In this document: positions 25,259 through 35,739 of the stretch, one piece after another | How positions within the stretch are numbered: position 1 is the stretch's first letter | Layout of the letters: every line of letters starts with the position of its first letter | Origin: J054 sp963850255 | Lineage (GTDB): Bacteria; Pseudomonadota; Gammaproteobacteria; Steroidobacterales; GCA-2729495 | Assembly (NCBI GenBank): GCA_963850255.1 | Contig: CAWKLL010000029.1 | Location: 54,792 to 118,791, forward strand | Direction of reading: 5' to 3' | DNA length: 64,000 nt | The notes under the pieces: model-generated | Database searches by the model: none | Seen by the model: the letters and a program-made list of their open reading frames with translations, nothing else | What the model was told of the DNA's origin: nothing | Translations under genes and position numbers: made by a program

Positions 25259-26693
25259 TTAACGCAACAGACCCAGCACCGTCTGCGGTACGGCGTTGGC
25301 CTGGGCCAGGACCGCGACACCTGCCTGCTGCAGGATCTGGGCCTTGGTCAGGTTGGCCGTTTCGGCAGCGAAGTCGGCATCGAGGATCCGGCTACGGGAA
25401 GCCTGCAGGTTTTCGGAAACCGTCTGCAGGTTCGACGTAATGGACTCGAAGCGACTCTGCACCGCACCCAGCTGGCTGCGCAACGATGACACGGAGGTCA
25501 GCGAAGCATCAACGCGCTGGATGGTGTTCTCGGAGTTGGTCACCGACAACACGTTCACCTGCGACAGCGTGTTGCTGTCGACGGCGATTTCCGCGTTGGC
25601 GCCAAAGCCAAGCAGGTCACCCGCGTCCTGCAGCACGATATTCTGTGCGGCGCTCAGCGTGAGGCTACCTACCAGGGTACCGTCGGTCTGGCCAAGGCCG
25701 GCACCGCTGGCGCCCGTGCCCGTGATGGACTCGGCGAAGGTGATGTTACGACCGTCGGCCGCGCTCAGGGTCAGGTCCGTACCGGATACCGTTGCGCTGA
25801 CACCCGTCTGGGTGGAGAACAGGTTGACCTGTGCAGCCACTTCGTCGGCGGTCAGGGTCTCACCAGCGGCCAGGTTGTCGGCGCCAGTGAAGATGCCGAC
25901 ACCGTTGATGGTCAGACCGTAGGTCACGTCGTTGGTACCGTCCGTACCCACCGACAAGAACGCCGGCGGTCTGCACATTGTCGGCAGTGGCCGTCAGACC
26001 AGAAACGCCGGCGGCGGTGATGGAGTTCAACGCGGCATACGCGCTGTTGGCATCCTGACCAGCCTGCGAGCCGGCCTGGGTTGCGCCAACGGACACGAAC
26101 TCGCCCTGGCCTACGGAGATGGCGACATCACCATCGGCGAGCGCGGTGCCGCCGTAGGTGGCGGTATCCGTCGCGATCTGGCCCAACTGGTCGGCACGCA
26201 CGCCGGTAGTCAGGTTGACGTTGATGGTTTCACCGACGTTCGCGCCAATCTGGAACTGGGCGGAGCCGAAGCTGCCGTCGAGAACTTTCTGGCCGTTGAA
26301 CGAAGTCTGCGAGGCGATCCGGTTGATCTCTTCGAGGCGCTGCTGGACTTCCTGGTCCAGGGCGGCGCGGTCAGACGCAGAGTTCGTGGCGTTGGCAGAC
26401 TGAACGGCCAGCTCACGTACACGCTGCAGGTTATTGGTCAGCTCGTCCAGCGCAGACTCTGCAGTCTGGGCCAGCGAGATACCGTCATTGGCGTTTCGTA
26501 CAGCCTGGTTCAGGCCACGAATCTGGGTGGTGAACCGGTTTGCAATAGCAAGACCCGCAGCATCGTCCTTGGCGCTGTTAATGCGCAGACCAGACGAGAG
26601 ACGCTGCAAGGACGTCGATAGCAAGCTGTCCGAACGCGACAGGTTACGCTGAGCATTCAGCGATATCACGTTGGTATTTACGACGCTCGGCAT
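25259..26693 (-). CDS. fliC: Flagellin FliC (one-base frameshift in the sequence)
   Basis: The filament subunit, about 477 residues once repaired. The N-terminal D0/D1 region (MPSVVNTNVISLNAQRNLSR, LRINSAKDDAAGLAIANRFT) and the C-terminal D0 (LTKAQILQQAGVAVLAQANA, ending VLGLLR) are complete and in two frames. They meet near 25956, where removing one T from CTTG rejoins the frames as VQTAGVL-SVGTDGTNDV. An AAGGAG site lies before the ATG, a sigma-28 promoter upstream and a terminator downstream, so the gene is organised as functional. I read the break as an assembly insertion, though true inactivation cannot be excluded. Confidence 0.93.
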
Positions 26694-26796
26694 GATAACT
26701 CTCCTTCAATTGCCTTTAATCGCAGCTCTTCGGGTCCGGATTGCGCAAGCTTCCCTGCACGTGAATTTGGTGGACCTGTCAGGCTTTGCAAGAGAG

Positions 26797-26823
26797 TTAT
26801 CGGCCCCTGAGGGCGTGACTTGA
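26797..26823 (-). promoter_or_regulatory. Sigma-28 (FliA) promoter of fliC
   Basis: On the minus strand it reads TCAA, 15 bases, GCCGATAA: a perfect -10 box and a near-consensus -35 with ideal spacing. It lies about 104 bases upstream of the flagellin ATG. Confidence 0.92.
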
Positions 26824-26928
26824 AGGCTTCTGTGTGACGTGAGTCGCAGTTCAGGCCGGGCCTGCGGCGATATCAGTGCGACCATGGCTGCAGACAGGGA
26901 GCTCGCGCCGCTGTTGGCGGCCGACAGT

Positions 26929-28122
26929 CTAGATCAGGCTAAACAGCGAGAAGGCGCGGGTCCGCGAATAGGTCTTCTGGGCAGCTTCCAGCCCAAGTAA
27001 TTGCTGTTCCAGCTCGGAAATCGCGCTGGCATAGTCGACGTCGCGAACCGTGGATATAGTCTGCTTGTATTGCAGGTCCAGTTCGACATTACTTTCCAGC
27101 TGCTGATCAATCACGCTAAGTCGCGAGCCGAGGATACTGCGCGCGTCGCTGATGCTGCCCAGGGCCTGGTCAAGATCGGTCAGGCTGGAGTTGAGCGCAC
27201 TGTAGGTGCGGGCCTTGCCGGGGACCGAGCTGGTATCGCGGTCCAGTGCATCGATGAATTTTTGCACGGTATCGAAGACACTCTGGTTTGCACTGGGCTT
27301 GATGGAAAATTGATCGCCGGCCTCAGGCTCGCCCGTCAGGGTGATACCAACCCCGGCGAAGCTGATGGAGTCGCCCGGGGAAAAACTGCCGGACTGCACC
27401 ACGACACCACTGCTATCGGTTACTTCATAAGTGTCCGGGGTGGTGAATACCAGGCTGTAATTGTCCGCAACCCAGGCCGAAGGATCGTTAATGAACGGCG
27501 CGCTGTAGGCCACGCTGCCGTTATTGCCGGGATCTGCGCTGACGCTGAAGGTGCCGTTGCCATTGCGAATGGCAGCAAATACCTGGGCGCCTGACAGACC
27601 TTCTTCGACGACACGGTTGTCGCCAATCCGCTGGGCGCTGCCGCCGGAATCACCCTGGTAAGTAAAATTGCTGCCGTTGGCAGCAAAGGGCAGGGCTTTA
27701 ACGCGGTTGCCGCCAAACAGGTAACGACCTTCGCCATCCTGGCTGTTGGCCACGTCGAGCAAATTGCGCAACAGTTCGCGCGCCTCATTGGCAATGGATG
27801 CGCGGGATTCCGGTGACTGCGCGCCATCGCCGGCCTGCACGGCCAGCTCACGTACGCGGTTGAGAATATCGGTGCTGTCGTTGAGCGCATTCTCGCCGAG
27901 GCTGAGCCGTCGCCGTGCGGTCTCGGCGTTGGCTGAGTAGTTTTCGAGACGCTCCAGGCCTTGCTCCAGAAGCACGACCTGGGCCGCGCCAGCCGGATCA
28001 TCCTTGGCCGTGGCCAGACGTCGTCCGGTACTCACCTGGCGCTGAATATCCAGCAGCTCTACCTGGCGTTGGTTAAAGCCGCTGAGCCACTGCAGCTGAA
28101 ATGTTTTGGTCGAAACACGCAT
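26929..28122 (-). CDS. flgL: Flagellar hook-filament junction protein FlgL
   Basis: A 397-residue junction protein (HAP3) related to flagellin. The N-terminus (MRVSTKTFQLQWLSGFNQRQVELLDIQRQVSTGRRL) and the C-terminal helix (DYASAISELEQQLLGLEAAQKTYSR) are typical. It starts 3 bases after flgK. It is the last gene of the flgB-to-flgL run. Frame and length are normal. Confidence 0.94.
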   Translation of the reverse strand: MRVSTKTFQLQWLSGFNQRQVELLDIQRQVSTGRRLATAKDDPAGAAQVVLLEQGLERLENYSANAETARRRLSLGENALNDSTDILNRVRELAVQAGDGAQSPESRASIANEARELLRNLLDVANSQDGEGRYLFGGNRVKALPFAANGSNFTYQGDSGGSAQRIGDNRVVEEGLSGAQVFAAIRNGNGTFSVSADPGNNGSVAYSAPFINDPSAWVADNYSLVFTTPDTYEVTDSSGVVVQSGSFSPGDSISFAGVGITLTGEPEAGDQFSIKPSANQSVFDTVQKFIDALDRDTSSVPGKARTYSALNSSLTDLDQALGSISDARSILGSRLSVIDQQLESNVELDLQYKQTISTVRDVDYASAISELEQQLLGLEAAQKTYSRTRAFSLFSLI

Positions 28123-28125
28123 AGC

Positions 28126-30015
28126 TTAGCGACTCACCACCGCGAGCAGATCGCGGAATAATTCGTTGGCCACGCCAATAATCTTGCTGGCGGCCAGGTA
28201 GGCTTCCTGGTAACGCAACAAGTTCACGGCTTCCTCTTCCAGGTTGACGCCCGAAACGCTTTCCATATCCAGCTCTGCCTGATCGCGCAGGGCGCTTTGA
28301 ACGTTCAATGCCTCGCTGGCGCGTGCGGCGCCGGCGCCGGCGTTCGATACCAGGTTAGCGCTCAGGTTTGCCAGCGACAGGGTACCGTTGGCAAAGAAGC
28401 CCTTGGCAGTAATACCGGCCAGGACCAGGCCATTACTGTTGTCGGCACTCGCTGCGCCAGTCGGGCCGACGTTAAAACGGTCACCGGCCAGCGTCTGGCC
28501 GTTGACCTGCACGGTCCAGCCGTTGAAACTGATGTCGTCGCCGCTGGTATAAGTTTGCGGTCCGCTCAGATCGCTGCCACCGCCGTCAACAATGCGGTAG
28601 GTGTTGGGATCGTCAAATACGATGCTGACGCTTTGCTGCAGGTTGGGTGCGCTGATGTCATTGACCTGGGCGCCCGAGACGCTGGCACTGGACAGATTCT
28701 GCAGGCTGGTCGCCGTGCTCACCGGCGCCGCGGCGGCGATTTTTGCCGGATCGCCGATATTCAGGCCAACCTGGGTGCCTGCGCCGCGTACCGCGCTGAT
28801 CAGAAAACGGTCACCGGCAGCGGCACCGGCGCCGGTCACGATACTCAGACCCTGCACCTGGTAGGGGTCGCCCGCGGTGCCGCTGCCCGTGGTGCTTATC
28901 GGGCCGCCGGTACTGGCGTCGAGGACCTCCCAGTCCGAGCCGCTGTAACGCAGGATATAGTCGCGCGCCTCGACCGCCGCCGGGTCGCCGATAGCCACGC
29001 TGACGGTCGCGCTGCCGGTATTGTTAGCGGACGCCGCCGTACTGGGTGCGATGCGCAGGAAAAAGTCTTCGCCGAGGTCACCGTTCTGGTCTATGCCCTG
29101 CTGGTGCTGATTGTTGAACACTTCGGTCAGGCCGAGGGCCAGCTGGCCGAGGTCGCGCCTGGCCGGATCCAGGCCGTCATTACGAAACGCCAGCAGTCCG
29201 GCAATCTGGCCGCCACTGACCAGGTTGGAGATCGGTTGGCCGCCGGAAGCCAGCTCGAGTCGGCTGCCGTCGAATTCATTTTGCAGCAGCGACAGCTCGA
29301 AAGACTGCACGCCCAGCACCAGTGGCTGGCCGTTGCCGACCAATACGTTGACGCCGCCGTTTTCGTTGCGCACGGCATTAAAATCGATCAGTTCGGCCAG
29401 GCGGCCGAGGATCCGATCCTGCTGATCCAGCAGGTCGTTAGGCGGACTGCCGGCGGAGCTATTGATGCGGTCATTGATCAGGCTCAGGTTTTTCGCCAGG
29501 CTGTTAATTTCGTTTACGCCTTCGCGCAGGCGGACATCTGTTTCATTGCCGATCTGGTTAAGCTGGGTATCGAGTTGCGCAAAGCGTTCGCTCAGGGCCT
29601 GACCCTGATTCAACAGTTGCTGGCGGTTGACGGCCGAGCTCGGATCGCGATTCAGGGCCTCGACCTGGCTGAAAAACGCTTGCAATTCCCGGCCGATGGC
29701 CTGGTCGGGGTTGCCCAGTAATTTGTCCAGACGTGTGGCAAGTGCGTTGTTGGCTTCCGCGCGCTGCTGCGACATGGTGGAGGAACGCAGCTCTTCGGCG
29801 ACAAACTGATCGTAGACTCGGTTGATGCGCGCCACCGACACACCGGTGCCAACCTGCAACCCGCCGCCGATGGTCTGGCTGGGCCGCTCGGCCAGTTCCA
29901 CCCGTTGCCGCACGTAGCCGTCAGTGTTGGCGTTGGCCACATTGTTGCTGGTGGTTTGCAGCGCGCGTTGCGCCGCAAGTAGTCCAGACAGGCCGTTGTT
30001 AATAAATAATGACAT
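28126..30015 (-). CDS. flgK: Flagellar hook-filament junction protein FlgK
   Basis: A 629-residue junction protein (HAP1). The flagellar rod-type N-terminus (LLAAQRALQTTSNNVANANTDGYVRQ) and the C-terminal EEAVNLLRYQEAYLAASKII motif are present. The middle is Ala/Gly-rich and variable. It follows flgJ by about 45 bases. Long open frames on the opposite strand are only codon-bias shadows. Confidence 0.95.
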   Translation of the reverse strand: MSLFINNGLSGLLAAQRALQTTSNNVANANTDGYVRQRVELAERPSQTIGGGLQVGTGVSVARINRVYDQFVAEELRSSTMSQQRAEANNALATRLDKLLGNPDQAIGRELQAFFSQVEALNRDPSSAVNRQQLLNQGQALSERFAQLDTQLNQIGNETDVRLREGVNEINSLAKNLSLINDRINSSAGSPPNDLLDQQDRILGRLAELIDFNAVRNENGGVNVLVGNGQPLVLGVQSFELSLLQNEFDGSRLELASGGQPISNLVSGGQIAGLLAFRNDGLDPARRDLGQLALGLTEVFNNQHQQGIDQNGDLGEDFFLRIAPSTAASANNTGSATVSVAIGDPAAVEARDYILRYSGSDWEVLDASTGGPISTTGSGTAGDPYQVQGLSIVTGAGAAAGDRFLISAVRGAGTQVGLNIGDPAKIAAAAPVSTATSLQNLSSASVSGAQVNDISAPNLQQSVSIVFDDPNTYRIVDGGGSDLSGPQTYTSGDDISFNGWTVQVNGQTLAGDRFNVGPTGAASADNSNGLVLAGITAKGFFANGTLSLANLSANLVSNAGAGAARASEALNVQSALRDQAELDMESVSGVNLEEEAVNLLRYQEAYLAASKIIGVANELFRDLLAVVSR

Positions 30016-30060
30016 GGTGTTTATCAGGCATCTTCAGGCAACCGCAAAAGCGTCAATTGC

Positions 30061-30991
30061 TTACAAAGATGTCGGCATACCTCCGCTGTTCTTGAGCTCG
30101 CTTACGGTCTTTTCGAAGCGAGGACTGGTCATTACGCCTCTGATTTTGTTGGCATAATCCGGATCCGTTGCGTAGCCCGCTCGCTGCAGGGAATGGGCAT
30201 AATCTTCGGCGCTTAATCCACCCGCTGTTGCTTCTGCGTAGCGCGGGTTGGTCTTGAGAAAGCTCACATAATCTTCAAAGCCAGCGGCCAGGTCCTGGTA
30301 GGCACGGAACTGTGCAGATTCGCGTTTTGCGATACCGCCGCGATACTCGAGGGTCGGCACATTGACCTTTTCGCCATCCCAGCGCCGGTCGGCTTTGATG
30401 CCAAACAGGTTATTGCCGCTCAGTCCCTCACCATCGCGAATCAGTCGCTTGCCCCAGCCCGTTTCCAGGGTGGCCTGCGCCGCTATGGCCTGCGGGTCAA
30501 CACCCAGGCGCTCGCCGGCCGCCTCGGCCAGCGGCCAGATCTTGCGCAAAAATCCTTCCGGAGAGTCTGGACGGAAGTCCTGTCGGCCCGGCAGCGGTGA
30601 AGCAGCCGGGGCAGGGGCCTCGTCGGCGGTGGGCGAAGCCATCGCTCGACGGGCAATGCGTTCCTTGAGCTGTGACTGATCAAGGCCGGCCTCCGTGGAT
30701 GCATCGCCGCCGGGTGTCATCTGTCTTACCAGCATTTCCGCCAGTCCGATGCCGCGTCCGCGGGTCAGGTCCAGCGCGATCTGGTCGTCGAACATTTGTT
30801 CGTAGCTGCGATCACGGTCTTCGGCCAGCACCGCATTAGCATCGCGCATGCTCTTCAGCATCATCTTTACAAATACGGCTTCAAACTGACGCGCGGCTTC
30901 ACGGCGTTGCTTCCGGACTGCGTTCACGCGCGCCACGTTCCAGGTTTGCAAGCCCGGAAAAGTCGTTGTAGACAGGTGTGCTGATGGACAT
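30061..30991 (-). CDS. flgJ: Peptidoglycan hydrolase and rod cap FlgJ (one-base frameshift)
   Basis: A two-domain protein of about 309 residues when repaired. The N-terminal rod-scaffold part (QFEAVFVKMMLKSMRDAN) is followed by a muramidase/glucosaminidase domain (TLETGWGKRLIRDGEG, NNLFGIKADRRWDG) that opens the cell wall for the rod. The true start is the ATG at 30991 (MSISTPVYNDFSGLANL), 11 bases after flgI. The frame breaks near 30908; dropping one A in GCAACG rejoins ARERSPEA to RREAARQFEA. A TTG start at 30951 fits only the broken frame. Confidence 0.92.
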
Positions 30992-31001
30992 GCCGGGCTG
31001 C

Positions 31002-32144
31002 TCAGATCACCAGTAGCTCGGCCCGCAGGGCACCGGCCTCACGCAGGGCCTCGAGAATGGCTACCAGGTCGCCGGGCGCCGCGCCGACTTCGTTGACGGC
31101 GCGCACGATCTCGTCGAGCTCGACGCCGGGTTCAAACAGGAACATACGACTGCCTTCCTGGGTGATATCAATGGTGCTGTCCGGCGTCGTTACGGTATCC
31201 CCCTGGCGGGCAAAGGGCCCCGGCTGACTGACATCGAAGTCTTCCGTGATACTGACCACCAGTGAACCGTGTGAAACGGCCGCAGGCGTGACGCGCACAT
31301 TGGCGCTAATCACTACAGTTCCGGTGCGCGAATTAATAATCACTCTGGCCGGCGCTTCGCCGGGTTCAAAGCTCAGGTTTTCGATCTCCGACATGAAAGC
31401 GATACGCTGACCGGTACTGACCGGCGCGGCAATCCGTACCGAGGTGGAGTCAATGGGATTGGCGGTGCCGCCGCCAAGCATCTCATTGACCCGCGCGGCC
31501 AGCCGCGTCGCGGTAGTGAAGTCTGGTCGGTGCAGGTCCAGTTGCAGAAAGTCTCCGGTAGCGAAGCTGTTGGGCACTTCCCGTTCTACCGTCGCACCGT
31601 TGGGTATCCGACCGACGCTGGGAATATTGATTGAGACGCGTGAGCCGTCGTTGCCCGAAGTACCGAGGCCGCCGACCACCAGGTTGCCCTGCGCGATGGC
31701 ATAGGTCTGGCCGTCCAGTCCCTTGAGCTGCGTGATCAGCAAGGTGCCGCCGCGCAGGCTTTCTGCGTTGGCAATGGACGATACGGTCACGTCGATGGTT
31801 TGCCCGGGCTTGGCGAAGGCCTGCAGATCGGCGCTGACGGCGACGGCCGCGATGTTCTGGAGCTGCAGATTGATGCCGGGGGGTAGCGTAATGCCAAGGT
31901 TCTGTAACATGTTGACCAGGGTCTGGGTGGTAAACGGTGCCTGTGCGGTGCGGTCACCGGTGCCGTCCAGCCCCACTACCAGGCCATAGCCGACCAGCTG
32001 GTTAGAGCGCACGCCGGAGACACTGGCGACGTCTTTGATTCGCTCGGCGCGGCTTTCGCCGGGCATACTCAACAGTACTAGCGCGAGGCCCAGCAACAGC
32101 CAGCTGAGCTGGCGACCGGCAGTGCTTGTATTGTGATGTTTCAT
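31002..32144 (-). CDS. flgI: Flagellar P-ring protein FlgI
   Basis: A 380-residue periplasmic P-ring subunit. A signal peptide (about residues 1-33) leads to RIKDVASVSGVRSNQLVGYG, the typical mature start. The C-terminus has the family pattern DEIVRAVNEVGAAPGDLVAI. I chose the ATG at 32144, which gives a normal signal peptide, over an in-frame start seven codons upstream. It follows flgH by 28 bases. Confidence 0.95.
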   Translation of the reverse strand: MKHHNTSTAGRQLSWLLLGLALVLLSMPGESRAERIKDVASVSGVRSNQLVGYGLVVGLDGTGDRTAQAPFTTQTLVNMLQNLGITLPPGINLQLQNIAAVAVSADLQAFAKPGQTIDVTVSSIANAESLRGGTLLITQLKGLDGQTYAIAQGNLVVGGLGTSGNDGSRVSINIPSVGRIPNGATVEREVPNSFATGDFLQLDLHRPDFTTATRLAARVNEMLGGGTANPIDSTSVRIAAPVSTGQRIAFMSEIENLSFEPGEAPARVIINSRTGTVVISANVRVTPAAVSHGSLVVSITEDFDVSQPGPFARQGDTVTTPDSTIDITQEGSRMFLFEPGVELDEIVRAVNEVGAAPGDLVAILEALREAGALRAELLVI

Positions 32145-32172
32145 GCTTGTTACCTTGCAGGCCAAAGTAAAA

Positions 32173-32859
32173 TTACAGGGGCCAGAATTTCAGGAACGCC
32201 CGGGTCAGGATGCCGGGCCGATTGGAGTCTGCTACCGCGCCGTTGCCACTGTAGGTAATGCGCGCGTCAGCGACTTTGAAAGAAGGCACTTCGTTGTTGG
32301 TCGCCAGGTCAGCGGTACGAACAATTCCGCTGATCTGCACGTATTCCTCCCCCTGGTTCAGGGTTAGCCATTTCTCGCCGCGCACGACCAGGTTGCCGTT
32401 GGGCAGAACGTCAGCCACGGTGACGGTGATGCGCCCGTCCAGGCGATTACTCTGGCTGCTTGAGCCTTCGCCGGCGAAAGACTGGTCCGTCTCCCAGGCG
32501 TTCTCCAGGATGTTGTTGCCATTCAGGGTGGGTGTTACGCCGCCCAGGGTTGGTGAGCCGGCATCGAAATCACTGGTCTTGCTGGCATCGGTGCTGGCGT
32601 TCTTCGAGGCCTGCATGCGCTCGTTGAAGACGATGGTGATGGTGTCGCCGATGCGCCGTGCCTTCACGTCGTCAAATAGCACCAGCGAGCTGCGCCCTTC
32701 GAAAATGCTGCCATCCACCGGTCCGGCAGGCATCGCCTGCTGCGGTATTGAAGGTGGATATTGGCCCGGCTGAACGCCCACCACGGTGGTGCAGCCGCTC
32801 ACAAGCAGGCCAATACTGGTCAGGCTCGCCGCGATAGTCGATTTAATTGGTTTAGTCAT
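32173..32859 (-). CDS. flgH: Flagellar L-ring lipoprotein FlgH
   Basis: A 228-residue outer-membrane lipoprotein forming the L ring. The lipobox LLVSGC lies at about residues 18-23. The conserved SLVLFDDVKARRIGDTITIVFNE and LVVRGEKWLTLNQGEEYVQI motifs follow. It starts 26 bases after flgG. Confidence 0.95.
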   Translation of the reverse strand: MTKPIKSTIAASLTSIGLLVSGCTTVVGVQPGQYPPSIPQQAMPAGPVDGSIFEGRSSLVLFDDVKARRIGDTITIVFNERMQASKNASTDASKTSDFDAGSPTLGGVTPTLNGNNILENAWETDQSFAGEGSSSQSNRLDGRITVTVADVLPNGNLVVRGEKWLTLNQGEEYVQISGIVRTADLATNNEVPSFKVADARITYSGNGAVADSNRPGILTRAFLKFWPL

Positions 32860-32885
32860 GTCGCCTCCGGCTCAGTTCAAGCCAC

Positions 32886-33668
32886 TCAGAGGTTGTTGTT
32901 CAGGTACTGCAGCATCTGATCGCCGGTGGAAATGGCTTTCGAGTTCATTTCGTAGGCGCGCTGGGTGCCGATCATGGCGACCAGTTCTTCAACTACATTC
33001 ACGTTTGAGCCTTCCAGCGAGCCCTGCACCAGTTTTCCAAGACCATCCAGTCCTGGCGTACCCACCTGCGGGTTGCCGCTGGCAGCGGTTTCGACATACA
33101 AGTTCTGGCCCTCGGGCTGTAGACCCGCCGGGTTAATGAAGTCGGCGGTCAGTATCGAGCCGAGCTGGATCGGATTGGGTTGGCCCGGCAGCTTGGCTTC
33201 GACGATGCCGTCGCTGGAAACACTGACGCTTTCCACGCCGTCGGGAATGCTGATCGCTGGCTGTATTTCAAAACCCGATGCGGTAACTACACGACCTTGC
33301 TCGTCAATCTTGAACGAGCCATCGCGGCTATAGGCCAGTTCGCCGTCCGGCATCAGCACCTGGAAGAATCCGCGGCCTTCGACCAGCATGTCCAGCGGGT
33401 TGCCGGTGTCGATGCTGCCGCCTTGCTTGAAGTTTTTCTCCGTGGCGATCACTCGTACGCCGGTACCCATATTCAGGCCGACGGGGTTCTTGGTGTCCTG
33501 GGAAGTAGCGGCGCCGGCCTGCTGCACATTCTGATAGAGCAGGTCCTCGAAGACGGCGCGACTCCGCTTGAAGCCGTTGGTGTTGACGTTGGCCAGGTTG
33601 TTCGAGATCACCGACATGCGGGTCTGCTGGGCGTCTAGTCCGGTCTTCGCGATCCATAGTGATTGCAT
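32886..33668 (-). CDS. flgG: Flagellar distal rod protein FlgG
   Basis: A 260-residue distal rod protein. The N-terminal flagellar rod signature (LDAQQTRMSVISNNLANVNTNGFK) and the C-terminal helix (VNVVEELVAMIGTQRAYEMN) are complete. Length is typical. It lies 43 bases after flgF. Confidence 0.96.
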   Translation of the reverse strand: MQSLWIAKTGLDAQQTRMSVISNNLANVNTNGFKRSRAVFEDLLYQNVQQAGAATSQDTKNPVGLNMGTGVRVIATEKNFKQGGSIDTGNPLDMLVEGRGFFQVLMPDGELAYSRDGSFKIDEQGRVVTASGFEIQPAISIPDGVESVSVSSDGIVEAKLPGQPNPIQLGSILTADFINPAGLQPEGQNLYVETAASGNPQVGTPGLDGLGKLVQGSLEGSNVNVVEELVAMIGTQRAYEMNSKAISTGDQMLQYLNNNL

Positions 33669-33711
33669 TTTTCTATCCCCGTGGGAGTAAGTTCAGTTGA
33701 GTGCCGTGCAC

Positions 33712-34454
33712 TTAGCTCATGCGCATCAGGCGCGCGGCATACTCGTCATTCTGTTCCGCCGTATTCATGGCGCGTATCTGCATCTCGTAGCTGCGTGAGA
33801 TTTCGATCATCTGTACCAGCGCCTCGGCGCTGTTTACATTCGAGGCTTCCAGCTGCGAGGTATTTATCCGCACACTGGGATCCGCGACCGGCGCGTCGCC
33901 GCTCACGGTACGAAACAGGCCCTGCTTCGGCGTGGGCCATGTCGGCATTGTCCGGTTTCACCAGCTTGATGCCGGTCGACCTCGGCAATGGCATTCGGTG
34001 GTGAGCCCCTGGGTACCACCGAGACCACGCCGTCTTCGGAGATCTGCAGTTTCTGATAAGGCGGCAGCGATATCGGGCCGCCGTTACCCAGCACCAGGTC
34101 GCCGGCCGCAGTTTCCAGGAAGCCGGAGGGTGCGACGCGCAGGTTTCCGGCACGCGTGTAGCCTTCGCTGCCGTCCGCTGTCTGTACCGCGATCCAGCCC
34201 TCGCCGCGAATGGCGATGTCCAGCTCGCGACCCGTTTGGATCAGCGCGCCCTGGCTGGCATCCCAGGCATTGGGTTTGGCCACCACGTTGATGCGTGAGT
34301 CCAGACCGTCGCCCTCGATGGGCGCGCTCTGCAGCGTGTGCTGCAGAGCGCGGAAACCCGTGGTCGTAGCATTGGCGATGTTATGACTGACCACGCTCTG
34401 GGCGCGCAAGCTTTCGCGCGCTCCGGTCATGGCTACATAGATCAATTTGTCCAT
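33712..34454 (-). CDS. flgF: Flagellar proximal rod protein FlgF (two one-base frameshifts)
   Basis: The protein is about 246 residues once repaired. Three frames carry consecutive parts: MDKLIYVAMTGARESLRAQS to NAIAEVDR, then IKLVKPDNADMAHAE, then QGLFRTVSGDAPV to the end. The breaks are near 33972 and 33924, and removing one base at each restores a normal FlgF, with the C-terminal helix VNSAEALVQMIEISRSYEMQ. Both are most simply assembly insertions, because the gene sits in a working operon order and the length becomes typical. Confidence 0.9.
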
Positions 34455-34491
34455 CGTCTCAGCTTCCTGTTAGTGCCGGTGGTCCGGGCCC

Positions 34492-35688
34492 TTAGCGGAT
34501 GTTGATAATCGTCTGGGTGACCGTATCCATGGTCGAGATCACCTGGGCATTGGCCTGGAACAGGCGCTGCGCCGTGATCATGTTCACCAGCTGTTCGGTC
34601 AGATCGACGTTCGACGCTTCCAGGGCGCCGGCCTGTACCAGGCCGAAGTTGGATTGCGTGGCTTCACCCCGCTGGGCTACGCCGGAAACAAAGGTTTCCT
34701 GGAATGAGGTGTCACTGACCTTGGCCAGGCCTTCCGGGTTGGAGAAGTTCGCCAGCGCGACTTTGCCCAGGGCAATGGATTGGCCGTTGGAGAAGCGTGC
34801 AAACACGATACCCGATTGATCAATCTCGACGTTGCGCAAGCGGCCCGCGGCACGTCCATCCGGATTAATGCTGTTGACCACGAAGTTCGAGCCGTACTGG
34901 GTGGTAGGCGAAAGGTCAAGATTCAGGGTGACCGGGTCGGCACCGTTGCCTGGATCATAGGCCGGGTAGCTCACGACGCCATTGGCCGGTGTCGCGATGC
35001 TGCCGTCGGAACCAAAAGTGAACGGCTGCGCTGTGCCGACGGGGTTGCCATCGAGCGTCTGGTTCACTTCCCAGGCGCCACCCGTTTCGAGGAAGTAATA
35101 GGTTGCCGTATGCGCAACACCCAGGGAGTCATAGACCACCGTTGAGGTGCTGTGATTATAAGTCTGCGGGTCGTTCGGGTCGAACGGGACTACGCTGGGC
35201 GCCACAGCATCGGCCGGCAGGTTGATGTTCATATCGATCTGCGTACTGGGCTGCGGCGGACTGGTATCCGTGGTGATTTGCAGGTCGCCCAGGGTACCGG
35301 TGTTGAAACCGCCTTCGCCCTGCGCGGGGTAGACCTGCAGGCGTTCGCCTTCAGCATTCTCGACAAAGCCCGCAGCATTCAGGCCAAAGGCGCCAACGCG
35401 TGAGTAGAGCAGACTGCCGTTATCGTTGACGATGAAAAAGCCGTTGCCGCTGATCGCCAGGTCGAGCTGTCGCTCGGTGATTTCCACGTTGCCCTGGGTA
35501 AATGCCTGGCGAACTTCCGTCAGCCGCACGCCGGCGCCGATACCCGAGGCTTCACCGGAGTACACGTCGGAGAACTCGGCGCGCGAGGATTTAAAGCCGA
35601 TGGTATTGGCATTGGCAATGTTATTTGAGGTGACCTGCAGGTCCGTTGAAGCGGCGTTCAGGCCGCTAAGTGCAACTTGGAATGACAT
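34492..35688 (-). CDS. flgE: Flagellar hook protein FlgE
   Basis: A 398-residue hook subunit. The N-terminus (ALSGLNAASTDLQVTSNNIANANTIGFK) and C-terminus (VDLTEQLVNMITAQRLFQAN) carry the rod/hook family signatures, with the FlgE central domain between them. Frame is intact. It is 51 bases after flgD. Confidence 0.96.
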   Translation of the reverse strand: MSFQVALSGLNAASTDLQVTSNNIANANTIGFKSSRAEFSDVYSGEASGIGAGVRLTEVRQAFTQGNVEITERQLDLAISGNGFFIVNDNGSLLYSRVGAFGLNAAGFVENAEGERLQVYPAQGEGGFNTGTLGDLQITTDTSPPQPSTQIDMNINLPADAVAPSVVPFDPNDPQTYNHSTSTVVYDSLGVAHTATYYFLETGGAWEVNQTLDGNPVGTAQPFTFGSDGSIATPANGVVSYPAYDPGNGADPVTLNLDLSPTTQYGSNFVVNSINPDGRAAGRLRNVEIDQSGIVFARFSNGQSIALGKVALANFSNPEGLAKVSDTSFQETFVSGVAQRGEATQSNFGLVQAGALEASNVDLTEQLVNMITAQRLFQANAQVISTMDTVTQTIINIR

Positions 35689-35739
35689 GTCTGAATTCTC
35701 CTGTCTGCTTAAACTTGGTGTCGGTAATCCCTTACCGGC

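Noticed and set aside
28297..29721. Long plus-strand open frame antisense to flgK
   Set aside because: It has no family features or ribosome binding site and arises from GC-rich codon bias in flgK, whose minus-strand frame is clearly coding.
30061..30951. flgJ starting at the TTG at 30951
   Set aside because: The upstream frame from ATG 30991 encodes the conserved FlgJ N-terminus, so the TTG frame is a product of the frame break.
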